A stretch of 64,000 bases of DNA from Cellvibrionaceae bacterium (GTDB lineage: Bacteria; Pseudomonadota; Gammaproteobacteria; Pseudomonadales; Cellvibrionaceae), in the NCBI GenBank assembly GCA_024707385.1, contig JANPZW010000015.1:434001-498000 (forward strand). Reading direction: 5' to 3'. Below, one piece after another: positions 47,189 through 56,609 of the stretch (positions within the stretch are counted from its first letter, which is position 1; each line of letters begins with the position of its first letter). The notes below the pieces were generated by a model, which ran no database searches, had not been told where the DNA came from, and saw nothing but the letters and a program-made list of their open reading frames with translations. The translations under genes and the position numbers were made by a program.

Positions 47189-47596
47189 ATGGGTAGACAG
47201 CAATCGGGTTTTACGTTAATCGAACTCATTGCGGTGATTGTCATTCTTGGCATCCTGGCCGCAACAGCGGTACCACGCTTTGTAAACCTGCAAGACGAAG
47301 CAGCCCTGGCGGCGGTGCGCGGTGTTGCCGGAAGTATCGAGAGTGGCGCAGCCCTTAATCACGCAGTGGATATAGCGGTAGAGGCTGGCCTCACCAGCAC
47401 TGCGACCGATCCATTTTTTAATATTGATAACTGCAGTGATGGCGGACGTTTGTTGACTTCTGGTCTGCCCGCGGGTTATGCAATTACCGCCGCAGCAGTT
47501 GTCGATAAGGCTGCTGTTACCTGTACACTGACCGGTGTCAGTGGTCAAACAGCGAATTTTGTCATCATAGGCGCAGCGGGCGGAATCGATCCCTGA
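47189..47596 (+). CDS. mshA: MSHA-type major pilin
   Basis: 135-residue type IV prepilin. ATG 47189 has GGAG in front; the leader MGRQQSG is cut before Phe in QQSGFTLIELIAVIVILGIL, with the conserved Glu5. The C-terminal globular part has two Cys (about residues 80 and 107: IDNCSDGG, VTCTLTG) that may form the pilin disulfide loop. Only one pilin gene of this kind is present where Vibrio has mshB and mshA, so it may be either; as the first and only one it is probably the main subunit. Confidence 0.88.
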   Translation: MGRQQSGFTLIELIAVIVILGILAATAVPRFVNLQDEAALAAVRGVAGSIESGAALNHAVDIAVEAGLTSTATDPFFNIDNCSDGGRLLTSGLPAGYAITAAAVVDKAAVTCTLTGVSGQTANFVIIGAAGGIDP

Positions 47597-47629
47597 TCCT
47601 CGGTGAGTTGATATGAGTTTGGGGAGCGT

Positions 47630-48088
47630 GTGCTGCAGCAAGCGACAGAAAAAAAGGGGTTTAATACAGGCTTTACCCTGGTTGAATTGACCGCCGTAAT
47701 TGTGATTGTCGGCGTGCTCGCCGCAGTCGCCGGCTCGCGCCTTCTTCCCCACACAACACTCCAACTGCAAGCGGGCCGTGATCTTTTGACCACGGCCCTT
47801 TTTTCTGCGCAACAGAAATCCATGAGCCAACTTGCGCCTGTGCGAGTAACCGTATCTGGATCTTCCGTGGATATTCGCATCGATAGCAACCGCGACGGCA
47901 ATTTCGCTGCGGCGGAAAGTATCCTGGTCGCCGGTACACGTTATCCCTTGGAAGTGAAGGGCGTGACATTTTCATCGCATACGTTCAACTATAACCATTT
48001 GGGGCATACCACCCCTGCAGTCATCTCGGTCAGTAAAAGCGGCCAAAGCGTCAATGTAACAGTCACGGCGACGGGTTATGCCTACTGA
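47630..48088 (+). CDS. mshC: MSHA minor pilin MshC (GspH-like)
   Basis: 152-residue prepilin-like protein starting at GTG 47630 behind GGGGAG. The leader ends NTG before FTLVELTAVIVIVGVLAAVA. The rest resembles GspH/FimT-type pseudopilins. The order after the major pilin matches mshC. It overlaps the next gene by eleven bases. Confidence 0.85.
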   Translation: MLQQATEKKGFNTGFTLVELTAVIVIVGVLAAVAGSRLLPHTTLQLQAGRDLLTTALFSAQQKSMSQLAPVRVTVSGSSVDIRIDSNRDGNFAAAESILVAGTRYPLEVKGVTFSSHTFNYNHLGHTTPAVISVSKSGQSVNVTVTATGYAY

Positions 48089-48611
48089 GCAATTCATGTC
48101 TATTCGGCAGTGTCCATCGGCAAAAAAAATTAGTCTGCGACAGCGACCCGATGCGGCGCGGCAAGGTGGTTTTACCCTTGTTGAACTTATCGTTTTTATT
48201 GTTGTGATTGCGATTGGGATGGGCGCGCTGCTGGCGGTTTTCAATCAGTCTGTGGTTCAGAGTGTCGATCCTGTGGTGCGTATTAAAGCCCTGGAAAAAG
48301 GCCAGGCTTTAATGGATGAAATTCTCGCGCGCAAATTTGCCGAAAATACGCCGACCGGCGGAGTGCCCGCATGTGGATCACTTGCGCAGGCCGCGTGCAC
48401 GCCAATTACCGCCGATAGTGATTTTGATGATGTCGGTGATTATCACGGCTATTCCAATACGACGGATTCGCGCTTTCCTGTATCGGTAGTGGTGGTTAAT
48501 GCAGGAGGAGATCTGGGATTGACTGCCGATTACGCGCGACGAATTACGGTAAGCGTCGGCATGCCAGACGGCAATACGTTGCGCTTAACTGCGTACAAGG
48601 TGAATTTCTGA
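48078..48611 (+). CDS. mshD: MSHA minor pilin MshD (GspI-like)
   Basis: 177-residue prepilin with an unusually long leader (about 31 residues) before the cleavage point QGG/FTLVELIVFIVVIAIG. An in-frame ATG seven codons in would shorten it. The body has MDEILARKFAENTPTGG and a paired-Cys loop (ACGSLAQAAC) typical of MshD. The stop and the next start share a base (TGATG). Confidence 0.87.
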   Translation: MPTEQFMSIRQCPSAKKISLRQRPDAARQGGFTLVELIVFIVVIAIGMGALLAVFNQSVVQSVDPVVRIKALEKGQALMDEILARKFAENTPTGGVPACGSLAQAACTPITADSDFDDVGDYHGYSNTTDSRFPVSVVVVNAGGDLGLTADYARRITVSVGMPDGNTLRLTAYKVNF

Positions 48612-49408
48612 TGAGGCCGGTCGCGCGCCATGAAGCGGGATTCACTTTGGTGGAGGTGATTTTTGTCATCGTTATATTGGCGATAATCAGCTCAATCGGT
48701 TCTGGCTTTGTGGTAACAGCGTTGGATTCTTATCGCGCGGCGCAACAACGCAATCAATTGCTGCAGCGAGGCCGCGTAACACTGGAACAAATGACCCGGG
48801 AGTTGCGCATGGCGTTACCCAATGCCGTGCGCGTAAGTTCCGGTGGTCAATGCCTTGAATTTTTGCCTGTGCTGGCTGCCGCGAATTATCACGGACTGGT
48901 GGCAGATCAAATCAATAATCAGGCGGAACAAACGCAGATTCAGACGGGAAGTTTTTCCATTCAAGATGCAAGCGCACGGCATTTGGTTATCGCTCCCTTT
49001 TCACCTGCGGACGTATATATGAGTGGCAAGCCTTCAGCTCGCATCGGCATTGCATCTTTAGGAAGCGGCACTTATACCGCCGTAAGTCTTTCCTCCTCGC
49101 ATCGATTCATTCGCAACTCGCCCAAAAAACGACTTTTTATCGCATCCGACCCGGTGCGCTTCTGCATCACTGGCGGCAATCTTGTGCGTTATTCGGGCTA
49201 TGGGTTCTCCACAGCGGCTTTAGGTACCGGCAATCCCGGCGGTACAGCCGCCTTGATGGCGCATGAGGTTGCACCAGTCGGAACTGCATTTTCCCTCTCT
49301 CCTGCGGCGCAGGACCGTGGAATGTTGGTGCGTATGCAGCTGCGTTTCAGTGCGGCTGGAACGGGTATTGATTTGAATCATCAGGCGTTGATCCGCAATG
49401 TTCCCTGA
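48611..49408 (+). CDS. mshO: MSHA minor pilin MshO (GspJ-like)
   Basis: 265-residue prepilin: short leader to EAG before FTLVEVIFVIVILAIISSIG, then a GspJ/PilW-like body (LQRGRVTLEQMTRELRMALP). It would be part of the tip complex that starts pilus assembly. It overlaps mshP by eleven bases. Confidence 0.88.
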   Translation: MRPVARHEAGFTLVEVIFVIVILAIISSIGSGFVVTALDSYRAAQQRNQLLQRGRVTLEQMTRELRMALPNAVRVSSGGQCLEFLPVLAAANYHGLVADQINNQAEQTQIQTGSFSIQDASARHLVIAPFSPADVYMSGKPSARIGIASLGSGTYTAVSLSSSHRFIRNSPKKRLFIASDPVRFCITGGNLVRYSGYGFSTAALGTGNPGGTAALMAHEVAPVGTAFSLSPAAQDRGMLVRMQLRFSAAGTGIDLNHQALIRNVP

Positions 49409-49850
49409 ATTACGCGCAGGATACTCATTCGGAATGAAAAATCAGCATGGATTCCTGATGCCACTGGCTCTGTTTATTCTTGTCGGCCTGGGAGCACTTG
49501 CGATTGCCATCAATCGTCTCGGATCCGGACAATTTTCCTCCGCTGTTCAGGAGGGCTCGTCAGTTCAAGCATTTTATGCGGCCGAAAGTGCCGCTCAATT
49601 GGCCATGCACCAGGTTCTCTTCAATACGGCAGATAAAGCGGGTGCGGATCTAAAATGTGCCGCCGTCAACGGTAGAGTGCAGGCATTTTCCACAGCAGGA
49701 TTGAACGGATGTTCTGCGCGCATCTCCTGCGCTGTGGTGGCAAACACCGGGGACCCTGCGGGAATTTATCGCATGGAAACTACCGCCACCTGCGGCAGTG
49801 GAACCATGGTGGCGGAGCGCAGTGTGGTCACGGCGGTGCGGTATGAGTGA
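49398..49850 (+). CDS. mshP: MSHA pilus protein MshP (PilX-like)
   Basis: 150-residue protein with one N-terminal helix (HGFLMPLALFILVGLGALAI) and the GQFSSAVQEGSSVQAFYAAE stretch typical of PilX/MshP, followed by a Cys-containing end. An in-frame ATG at 49434 (MKNQHGF) is a good alternative start. The stop overlaps the mshQ start. Confidence 0.86.
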   Translation: MFPELRAGYSFGMKNQHGFLMPLALFILVGLGALAIAINRLGSGQFSSAVQEGSSVQAFYAAESAAQLAMHQVLFNTADKAGADLKCAAVNGRVQAFSTAGLNGCSARISCAVVANTGDPAGIYRMETTATCGSGTMVAERSVVTAVRYE

Positions 49851-52839
49851 TTTTTTGCAGCTCTCGCGAATTTTGCTATTCGCAGTTTTCCTGGGGTGGG
49901 GATGGGGAGCACAGGCGCAGACCTGTGCAAATATATTTGCCTCGGGTGCGCAATCGCATTCGGCCAGTGGCGTTTTGGATTTGAAATTTAATGCGCGCAT
50001 CCAGAATAGTGGTACCTCGCTGAAAGTACCGCAGCTTTTGGACAACGCAGGAGGCAATTCCTGCGTCACAGCAAAATGTACCGCGACCGGCACTTTCAAT
50101 AGCCCAGTGAACTATGCGATACCCTCCGGCAACGGCTCCAATGGGGCGATCAACGTAGCACAGCAGACTACCGCTACTCGTGCAGCGGGGCAGTACACTA
50201 CGGTGAATATTCAGCAGGACGCCACTTTGACCTTTTCCACCAGTGGTGGGAAATACTATATGAGCAGTTTGACAAGTGGATTTAATTCCAAGATCAATTT
50301 TGCTCCGGGTGATTATTACATTAATGGCAATTTGACGATTGGTAACCAGAATACGATTTCAGTAACCGGCACCCAGCCGGTCAGGATTTTTGTCAATGGA
50401 CAGGTCACGGTCGGCTTCCAGGTTGTGTTTAACAACAGCAATCCTGGGAATCTTGTCATTTACGCCAAAAACTCGATTACCCTCGATCAGAATGTGAAGT
50501 ATGCAGGGTATCTGTATTCGCAAACAGGCGATGTCACCATCAATTTTCTGTCCGAGGTTACGGGAGGTGTTTCCGCCGCCGGTCGTATCACTCTAACTGA
50601 AAGTAAAATTATTTATAGCAACGCTGCGAATACATCTGATTTTGGCGCCCTCTGTGGTGCGGCACCCTCCATCAATAACTTTAATATCAATATAGGCACA
50701 GGTGTTGCCAGTACATGCAATGACTTTCCAGTAACCATTAGTGCCCGTGATGGAAATAATAATGTATTGACCGGTTATACCGGCACCATCACTCTCACCA
50801 CGTCCACAAATCGTGGGCTTTGGAAAAAAACCACAACCGCTGCTGATGCCTATGGAACTTTGACCCCAAGTGGGACCGACAGCGGACAGGCGACCTATAC
50901 CTTTACGGCGCAGGATTCCGGTGATATCAAATTATTTCTTGATAATCAGCACGCACAAACGCTGACGATCCGCGTGGCAGATGGTGGTGTAAATTCAACC
51001 TCTGCTGCGGTCGCATTTTCGGCCAACGCTTTTGTAATAGAGAACACAGATTCGCTGGGTGAAGACGTGGTTGCCGGCCGGCCCCACACCTTTAATGTGA
51101 AAATGATGACGCAAGACGTATCGTCACCGACAAAAGTGTGTCGAGTGGCGACGAATTACAATGTTTCCAATCTCAGAATGTGGCGTACGCGAGATGCGGC
51201 GGACCCGGCTAGCGCTGCTGCCCCGACTGCGGTCGGTTCTACATCGGCCTCTTTGCCCAGCAGCCAGCCGGCAGCCAATAATATCAATTTAACTTTCACC
51301 AATGGCATCGCTCCTTTTTCATTGCGCACCACGGATGTAGGTAAATACGCGCTAAACCTGGCGGATACCTCGAATTCTTTTGCCAGCACTACCATCACTG
51401 GCAGTTCAAGCACGTTGGTGGTGCGGCCGTTTGGTATCAAAATCACGGTCTCTGGAAATCCCGCAGCAAGCAGTGGAAGTGGAACCCGGTTTCGTAAGGC
51501 GGGGGAGGCTTTCACCGTTCTGGTAACAGCGGTCGCTTGGCAATCAGCAGACGATTTGGACAATAACGGTATTCCCGATTTTCACAACGATCTAGATCCG
51601 GGCAACAACAGTAATCTTCAAGACAATGATCCGGTGGTTAGTTTTGGCAAAGAAATACCTCCGGAAGGTATAAGCATCAGCTCTGAGCACCTCCTGCCCA
51701 CGCCGGGTACCAATGCAGGACTTTCCGGGTCAACCAATTTCAGCGCCTTTGCAGCCGGTTCCGCAAGCGCGGGAAATATTTCATACGGTGAAGTAGGGAT
51801 CATCGAAATCGCTGCAAGAATTACCGATAATGATTATATGGGAATAGGCAATATCCGCAGTGCCAAAATTATTGGCAAGTCTGGTCGTGTCGGGCGTTTC
51901 TCTCCGGATCATTTCCGTTTGTCGAATCTTGCTATGACGCCGACCTGCAATGCAGTTTTGCCTTATTCTTATCTCGGTGAAAACTTTCCTCTGGTAGCCA
52001 CTGTAACTCCCTACAACGTCAACGGTAGTGTGTTGCAGAACTATAAAGGCGATTTTGAGAAATTTAATGAAAATAATGCGCTGGCTATGTTCGATGCGGT
52101 GGATTTGACGAGCGGCATTAATTTGAAAAGTCGTCTAACCAGTCCCAGTCCTGTGAGCGTTTACGCCTGGAACAATGGGGTGCTCACAGCGGCGCCGAGT
52201 TTGAATATTGGGCGGCAGGCAACTCCCGATGGACCTTTTGCGCAAGTCCGCATGGGATTCAAGCCTGTGGATGCGGATGGCGTCACTCTGCGTTCTGCGG
52301 ATTTAAATCTGGATGTGAACAATGACGGCACAGGTGACTCAGCCCGCGTTGGCGACGCATTTCGTCTGCGTTATGGCCGTTTGCGCTTGGATGATTCTTA
52401 CGGACCGGAAACGGCAATTTTGCCGGTAATTTTTCGCACGGAATATTGGGATGGCAGTGGATGGCGGCGGCATCACGAAGACAGCTGCACAAAAATCGCG
52501 GCCAGCAGTATCCGTTATCCCGGTGGCCCTATTAACCTGCTCGCCAATCGCACCACTGCGGTGGGTGCCGGCTCCACCACAGGCGTTTACGCGAATCTTG
52601 ATGCGACCGCAGTGAATTTTACAGCTGGTGATGCTGGTCATCATTTTACCGCCCCGGGCGCCGGCAATACCGGTTCTGTGGCGGTTCAGGTGGACCTGAC
52701 CAATTATCCCTGGCTGCGTTTTGACTGGAATGGCGACGGCAATTACGGCGATACCAGTCTGCCCACGGCCCAGTTTACCTTTGGCAATTATCGCGGCCAT
52801 GACCGGGTGCTTTATTGGTTTGAATCCATGCGCAACTAA
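49843..52839 (+). CDS. mshQ: MSHA-locus protein MshQ, large exported protein (DUF6701-type)
   Basis: About 998 residues with a signal peptide (ILLFAVFLGWGWGAQA). It starts ATG 49843, overlapping the mshP stop. The N-terminal part is a parallel-strand sheet-like region (NGNLTIGNQNTISVTG; GYLYSQTGDVTINFLSEVTG), followed by an Ig-like domain (VTISARDGNNNVLTGYTGTI) and the long C-terminal MshQ domain that ends in HDRVLYWFESMRN. In other MSHA loci mshQ is also last; a place at the pilus tip is a plausible but unproven role. Its stop overlaps that of convergent nadE by four bases. Confidence 0.9.
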   Translation: MSDFLQLSRILLFAVFLGWGWGAQAQTCANIFASGAQSHSASGVLDLKFNARIQNSGTSLKVPQLLDNAGGNSCVTAKCTATGTFNSPVNYAIPSGNGSNGAINVAQQTTATRAAGQYTTVNIQQDATLTFSTSGGKYYMSSLTSGFNSKINFAPGDYYINGNLTIGNQNTISVTGTQPVRIFVNGQVTVGFQVVFNNSNPGNLVIYAKNSITLDQNVKYAGYLYSQTGDVTINFLSEVTGGVSAAGRITLTESKIIYSNAANTSDFGALCGAAPSINNFNINIGTGVASTCNDFPVTISARDGNNNVLTGYTGTITLTTSTNRGLWKKTTTAADAYGTLTPSGTDSGQATYTFTAQDSGDIKLFLDNQHAQTLTIRVADGGVNSTSAAVAFSANAFVIENTDSLGEDVVAGRPHTFNVKMMTQDVSSPTKVCRVATNYNVSNLRMWRTRDAADPASAAAPTAVGSTSASLPSSQPAANNINLTFTNGIAPFSLRTTDVGKYALNLADTSNSFASTTITGSSSTLVVRPFGIKITVSGNPAASSGSGTRFRKAGEAFTVLVTAVAWQSADDLDNNGIPDFHNDLDPGNNSNLQDNDPVVSFGKEIPPEGISISSEHLLPTPGTNAGLSGSTNFSAFAAGSASAGNISYGEVGIIEIAARITDNDYMGIGNIRSAKIIGKSGRVGRFSPDHFRLSNLAMTPTCNAVLPYSYLGENFPLVATVTPYNVNGSVLQNYKGDFEKFNENNALAMFDAVDLTSGINLKSRLTSPSPVSVYAWNNGVLTAAPSLNIGRQATPDGPFAQVRMGFKPVDADGVTLRSADLNLDVNNDGTGDSARVGDAFRLRYGRLRLDDSYGPETAILPVIFRTEYWDGSGWRRHHEDSCTKIAASSIRYPGGPINLLANRTTAVGAGSTTGVYANLDATAVNFTAGDAGHHFTAPGAGNTGSVAVQVDLTNYPWLRFDWNGDGNYGDTSLPTAQFTFGNYRGHDRVLYWFESMRN

Positions 52840-54708
52840 GTATTCTGCAGGATTTTCTGTTTCAGTTGTTCATACCCCGAGGTAAAACGCGCACCGAGCT
52901 GGGCTTCCCGGTGATCAAAACCAAACGCCCGACGTTTTATTGCCAGCACAGGCGGCGCCTGAATACGTTTGGCAATGGCCATGCCCTGGTAGAGTTTCCA
53001 CCAGCGTTCCAGATCGGCGATAAAACTGGCGGCATCCGGAAATAACATCTCTATATCGCCAGAATAATCCAGTTGTTGAGCTAATTCGCCGTTGATATAC
53101 CAGCGCAAATTATCTTCCGGCGTAGCGCGTTGCCAGCGTTCCACCCAGCTGCGAAAGAGGGCGTCGTGATAGGGATAGAAGAGGGGGTCGCCCTGGTCCT
53201 TGTCCACATTTTGTTGCGCGCTGAGTTCCGCCGAAGGTTTGATTTTTTATGGTGCCCGCAGGAATAACTTCGCGGCCGTAAATGTCGCGATTGAGAAATT
53301 CCGCCAGCGCATAAATCTCACCTTTCCATAAATCCGCGAGATTGGCGAGAAAGCCACCCAAGTCTCCGTATAGCGTACTATAGCCGACAGTGGTTTCGGA
53401 TTTATTAGCATTGCAGGTAAAGGCACCGCCAAAGGCTGCGGCGACGCCTGCGAGAACGCGCGAGGAGCGGTCGCGTGCTTGAATATTCTCCCGTACAAAA
53501 TTGGATACCTGCAGTTGTAATTTTCCCGCGCTGTAACTGAATTCCGCTGCCTCCAATTGCGCTATGGTGGCATCCACCGCTGGTTGAATGGGAATTTCAG
53601 TAAATGGGCAATCCAGATTTTCCGCCAGCGCGCGACTGAGATTTCGTGTTGTCATGGAGGTGAAAGGACCGGGCATGCTCACCAGCAGAAGATTTTCTGC
53701 CGGCACTATGGTGCGATAAAGCGCGGCCGCCACGGCGGAATCGATTCCGCCTGAAACGCCAATCACTACTTTGCGCAGCCCGATACGCTCCATAAATTTA
53801 CGAGTGCCATATTGAATGGCGGAAAATTGCTGCGCGGTGGAATCTTGCGCCCAGGCACCCGGCGTTGCGACGGGTTGATGTGAAATGGGAAGCTGCAGAT
53901 CGAGAGTATCCTCTACAAAGGCATTCGCCTGCTGTACCACATGGCCTTGTGCATCATAAATACAGCTGCTGCCATCGAAAGTAAAAAGAGTCTTGGCGTT
54001 ATCCTGCAAACCACTGGCGTTGACATAAATCAGCGGTAGGCCATATTTTTTTGCCTGCGCCGAAAACACGCGGTTGCGTTTGTGATTTTTATTGAAGGTA
54101 TAAGGGGAGCTGCTGATATTGATAAGCAGCGTCGCGCCTTTCTCCGCCTGTTGCGACAGGGGCGAAATATTGTAATCCTCATCCCAGCCGTCTTCGCACA
54201 ATACACAGCCGAGTTTACCGAGACGGCTGGGTACCGGCTGGATTAAATCCTGCAGATTGAGATTGCGTTCGAAGGCGAGTTTGCGCGGATCGTGAAAATG
54301 GCGGTTATCGTCAAATTCACGGTAATTAGGCATCAGCATTTTGATGAAAAAGGGTTGGCCCGTAACTGGGTGGCTGAGCCATGCGCCGTTCTCCGCTGCG
54401 AACAACGCATTGTATTTGCGTTCGCGCCCGTCTTCATTTTTGTTGTGCCAGTCTATGGCGATATTGCCAAACACAACCGTGATGTTCTGACTCGCCGCGC
54501 GAATTTTTTCGCCCCAGTATTCGCATTCGCGTAAAAATGCACCGCGCTCCCATTCATCACCCAGCAGATATCCTGGAACACCCATTTCCGGAAACAACAG
54601 CAGCTCAATTTTGTCGCGTTGTGCCTGTTCGATATGCGCAAGCATCCGCTCACCATTGTCGGCGGGTTGACCGGGAGCAACATCGAGTTGAATGAGGCGT
54701 AGTTTCAT
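52836..54708 (-). CDS. nadE: Glutamine-dependent NAD+ synthetase, one-base indel
   Basis: Makes NAD from deamido-NAD using ammonia from glutamine. About 623 residues: an N-terminal nitrilase-type glutaminase (LLLFPEMGVPGYLLGDEW; catalytic Cys in CVLCEDGWDE) and a C-terminal synthetase (P-loop GVSGGIDSAVA; SETTVGYSTLYGDLGG). The frame breaks in the six-T run 53243-53248; five would give IPAGTIKIKPSAELSAQQNV and join the family C-terminus (DPLFYPYHDAL; KRRAFGFDHREAQLGARFT). As an essential-type gene it supports the sequence-error reading. Confidence 0.94.
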
Positions 54709-54786
54709 TTTTCCTCCAACCTGAAATGCGAACGGGCGCTGCTGCGCCCGTTCCTGGGTGATGGTGAGATTACACCAATCGCCGCG

Positions 54787-56382
54787 TTAGAACTCCATGC
54801 GGAAGCCCGCATAAAATTGCGTTGAGGAAAAATCCTCGTAACCGAAGGTCTGGCGCAAGCCGGCGTAGGCACTGGAGCCGCGCGGCAAAACGGTGCTAAA
54901 GCCGAGGCCCACCTGGTAGTAGAGCGAATCCGGATCTTCCGCTTCCAGCGCGAAGGACAAGCTGCTTTCCGGCGCAAAGGCGAAGTAGCCGGTCATCAGT
55001 TCCTGGTCCGTATTCAAATCCGCAATCAGGTTGAAATCCAGGTTCGGGATGATGACGCCCCAGCTGGTAGTCAGAGCGTAGGTGCTTTGTACCCCGGCTT
55101 CGAATGTCCAGCGATCGATGGACTGATCGCCCAGAATCACTTCCCAGCCGCCCGCGCCGTTATCGGCGTAGCCTTTGATTTCGGAGCTGGAAAAATTCAA
55201 GCGCGCCCGCGGATAAATGGACAGCGCTTTATGCGCCCAGAGGTATTGCGCTTGAGTGCTGAGAAAAACTTCGCTGCCGCTGGTTTCGCCTTCCGTGGTC
55301 GCGCTGAAGCTTTCTCCGCCCACTCCGGCCTCGCCGTAGCCGATTTTGCGTGAAATATCGATTTCGCTGCTGGAGTAACCGAGTTGTACATCCAGGGAGA
55401 AATTGCCGCGGTTGTAGGTGGTATAGCCGATAAACGTAAAAATATCGGCGGAGACTTTGCCGTCGTCATTTTTATAATCGAGATCATTGGTGGTCAGACC
55501 GCCAGCGGCGCCGATAAACCAATCGTTACTCAGCGCATAGTCCGCACCTACGGTAAAGGCGTTGGAGCGATAGTCAAAGCCGGCTTCGTAAAGGCTGCGG
55601 TCTTTTTCCGCGTCTTCCAATTGCACGCTGGCAAACACACCGAATTTCGCCATAAGTCCATCCGCATCGCCCGCTGCGCCGCCGCTGGGTTGAGTAGACC
55701 AGGACAGGCGGTTACGTGAGGCGGTGTTGATGCCCTGGCCGAGCTGGCTCAGACGCGCGCCCACCATATCGCCCTGCAATTTGGAGGCGTTGGTGCCCAG
55801 GCGTTTCAGGGCGAGGGTTTCTTCCGGGGTGATTTGTTGAATGGCCTCGGCGCGGGCATCGGCATCCATGCTCAGCAGTCCTTCACAACGCTCTGCCAAA
55901 GCTTGGGTGCCGAGGCTTGCTTCGTCACTGTTGTACCCGGGGCCTGTCAATTCACCGCAGATGACGTCCAGCGCTTGGGCAACACTATAGTTGTTGGGGC
56001 CGCTGGCATTGTTGCTGATGGCGTTGGGCACCACATAGATTTCCACATCGCCGACCGCTTGTTCGCCCTGTTCGGAGTCGTCCTGCACAGTATAGCTGAA
56101 GCGGATGAATTCCGGCTCTATGCTGCCGACGCCGGCATTGGGCACCACCTGGATACCGCCGTCGCTGTTAAGGACAACGGTCGCGTTTTCGGTTTGCGGT
56201 TGATTGACCGAGATTACCCGTATGCCGTCACCGTCCGGGTCGGAGTCGTTGGCCAGCACATTTATGGTGACCGACACGCCAGTGGGAATCGTCCGGCTAT
56301 CCTGGTTGGCAACAGGCGGTGCCGCCTGAGCCAAAGGGCTGATCAATAAGAGGCTGGCGGGAATAAGGTAGCGAATGTCCAT
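54787..56382 (-). CDS. Autotransporter-type outer-membrane protein with one cadherin/Ig-like domain
   Basis: 531-residue protein of unknown role. ATG 56382 follows AGGA and starts a signal peptide (MDIRYLIPASLLLISPLAQA). Residues about 22-115 form a single cadherin/VCBS-like domain (INVLANDSDPDGDGIRVISV), then a short helical linker (RCEGLLSMDADARAEAIQQI), then a 12-strand autotransporter barrel from about 240 (AGFDYRSNAFTVGADYALS) ending QFYAGFRMEF with the terminal Phe. The passenger is very short for an autotransporter. The open frame extends upstream to 56952 but lacks coding character there. Confidence 0.87.
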   Translation of the reverse strand: MDIRYLIPASLLLISPLAQAAPPVANQDSRTIPTGVSVTINVLANDSDPDGDGIRVISVNQPQTENATVVLNSDGGIQVVPNAGVGSIEPEFIRFSYTVQDDSEQGEQAVGDVEIYVVPNAISNNASGPNNYSVAQALDVICGELTGPGYNSDEASLGTQALAERCEGLLSMDADARAEAIQQITPEETLALKRLGTNASKLQGDMVGARLSQLGQGINTASRNRLSWSTQPSGGAAGDADGLMAKFGVFASVQLEDAEKDRSLYEAGFDYRSNAFTVGADYALSNDWFIGAAGGLTTNDLDYKNDDGKVSADIFTFIGYTTYNRGNFSLDVQLGYSSSEIDISRKIGYGEAGVGGESFSATTEGETSGSEVFLSTQAQYLWAHKALSIYPRARLNFSSSEIKGYADNGAGGWEVILGDQSIDRWTFEAGVQSTYALTTSWGVIIPNLDFNLIADLNTDQELMTGYFAFAPESSLSFALEAEDPDSLYYQVGLGFSTVLPRGSSAYAGLRQTFGYEDFSSTQFYAGFRMEF

Positions 56383-56609
56383 AAACAATCCTTGCTGTAG
56401 TGGGAAGACACCGCTCTGACATGAGCGATGGGTAAAAGAAAGGCGGCGATTATAGACCGATTCGCTGCGTGCCTCCAGGCTCGGTCTCTTTGCTGCCGCT
56501 CGGTGCAGAGTCTTGTTGCCAGTCGGTGCTCGGCGGACTGCTCGGTTTGTTAAGGGCTTGGTCAAAGAGGCATAATGCGCACCCTTTAATCGACGCCAAG
56601 CCATTGAAC

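Noticed and set aside
9271..54708. Treating the frameshifted genes as pseudogenes or programmed frameshifts
   Set aside because: Each is fixed by one base per break (one site each, two in the siderophore reductase), usually in a homopolymer, and restores full family length; essential-type genes are included and both insertions and deletions occur, which fits sequence error best.
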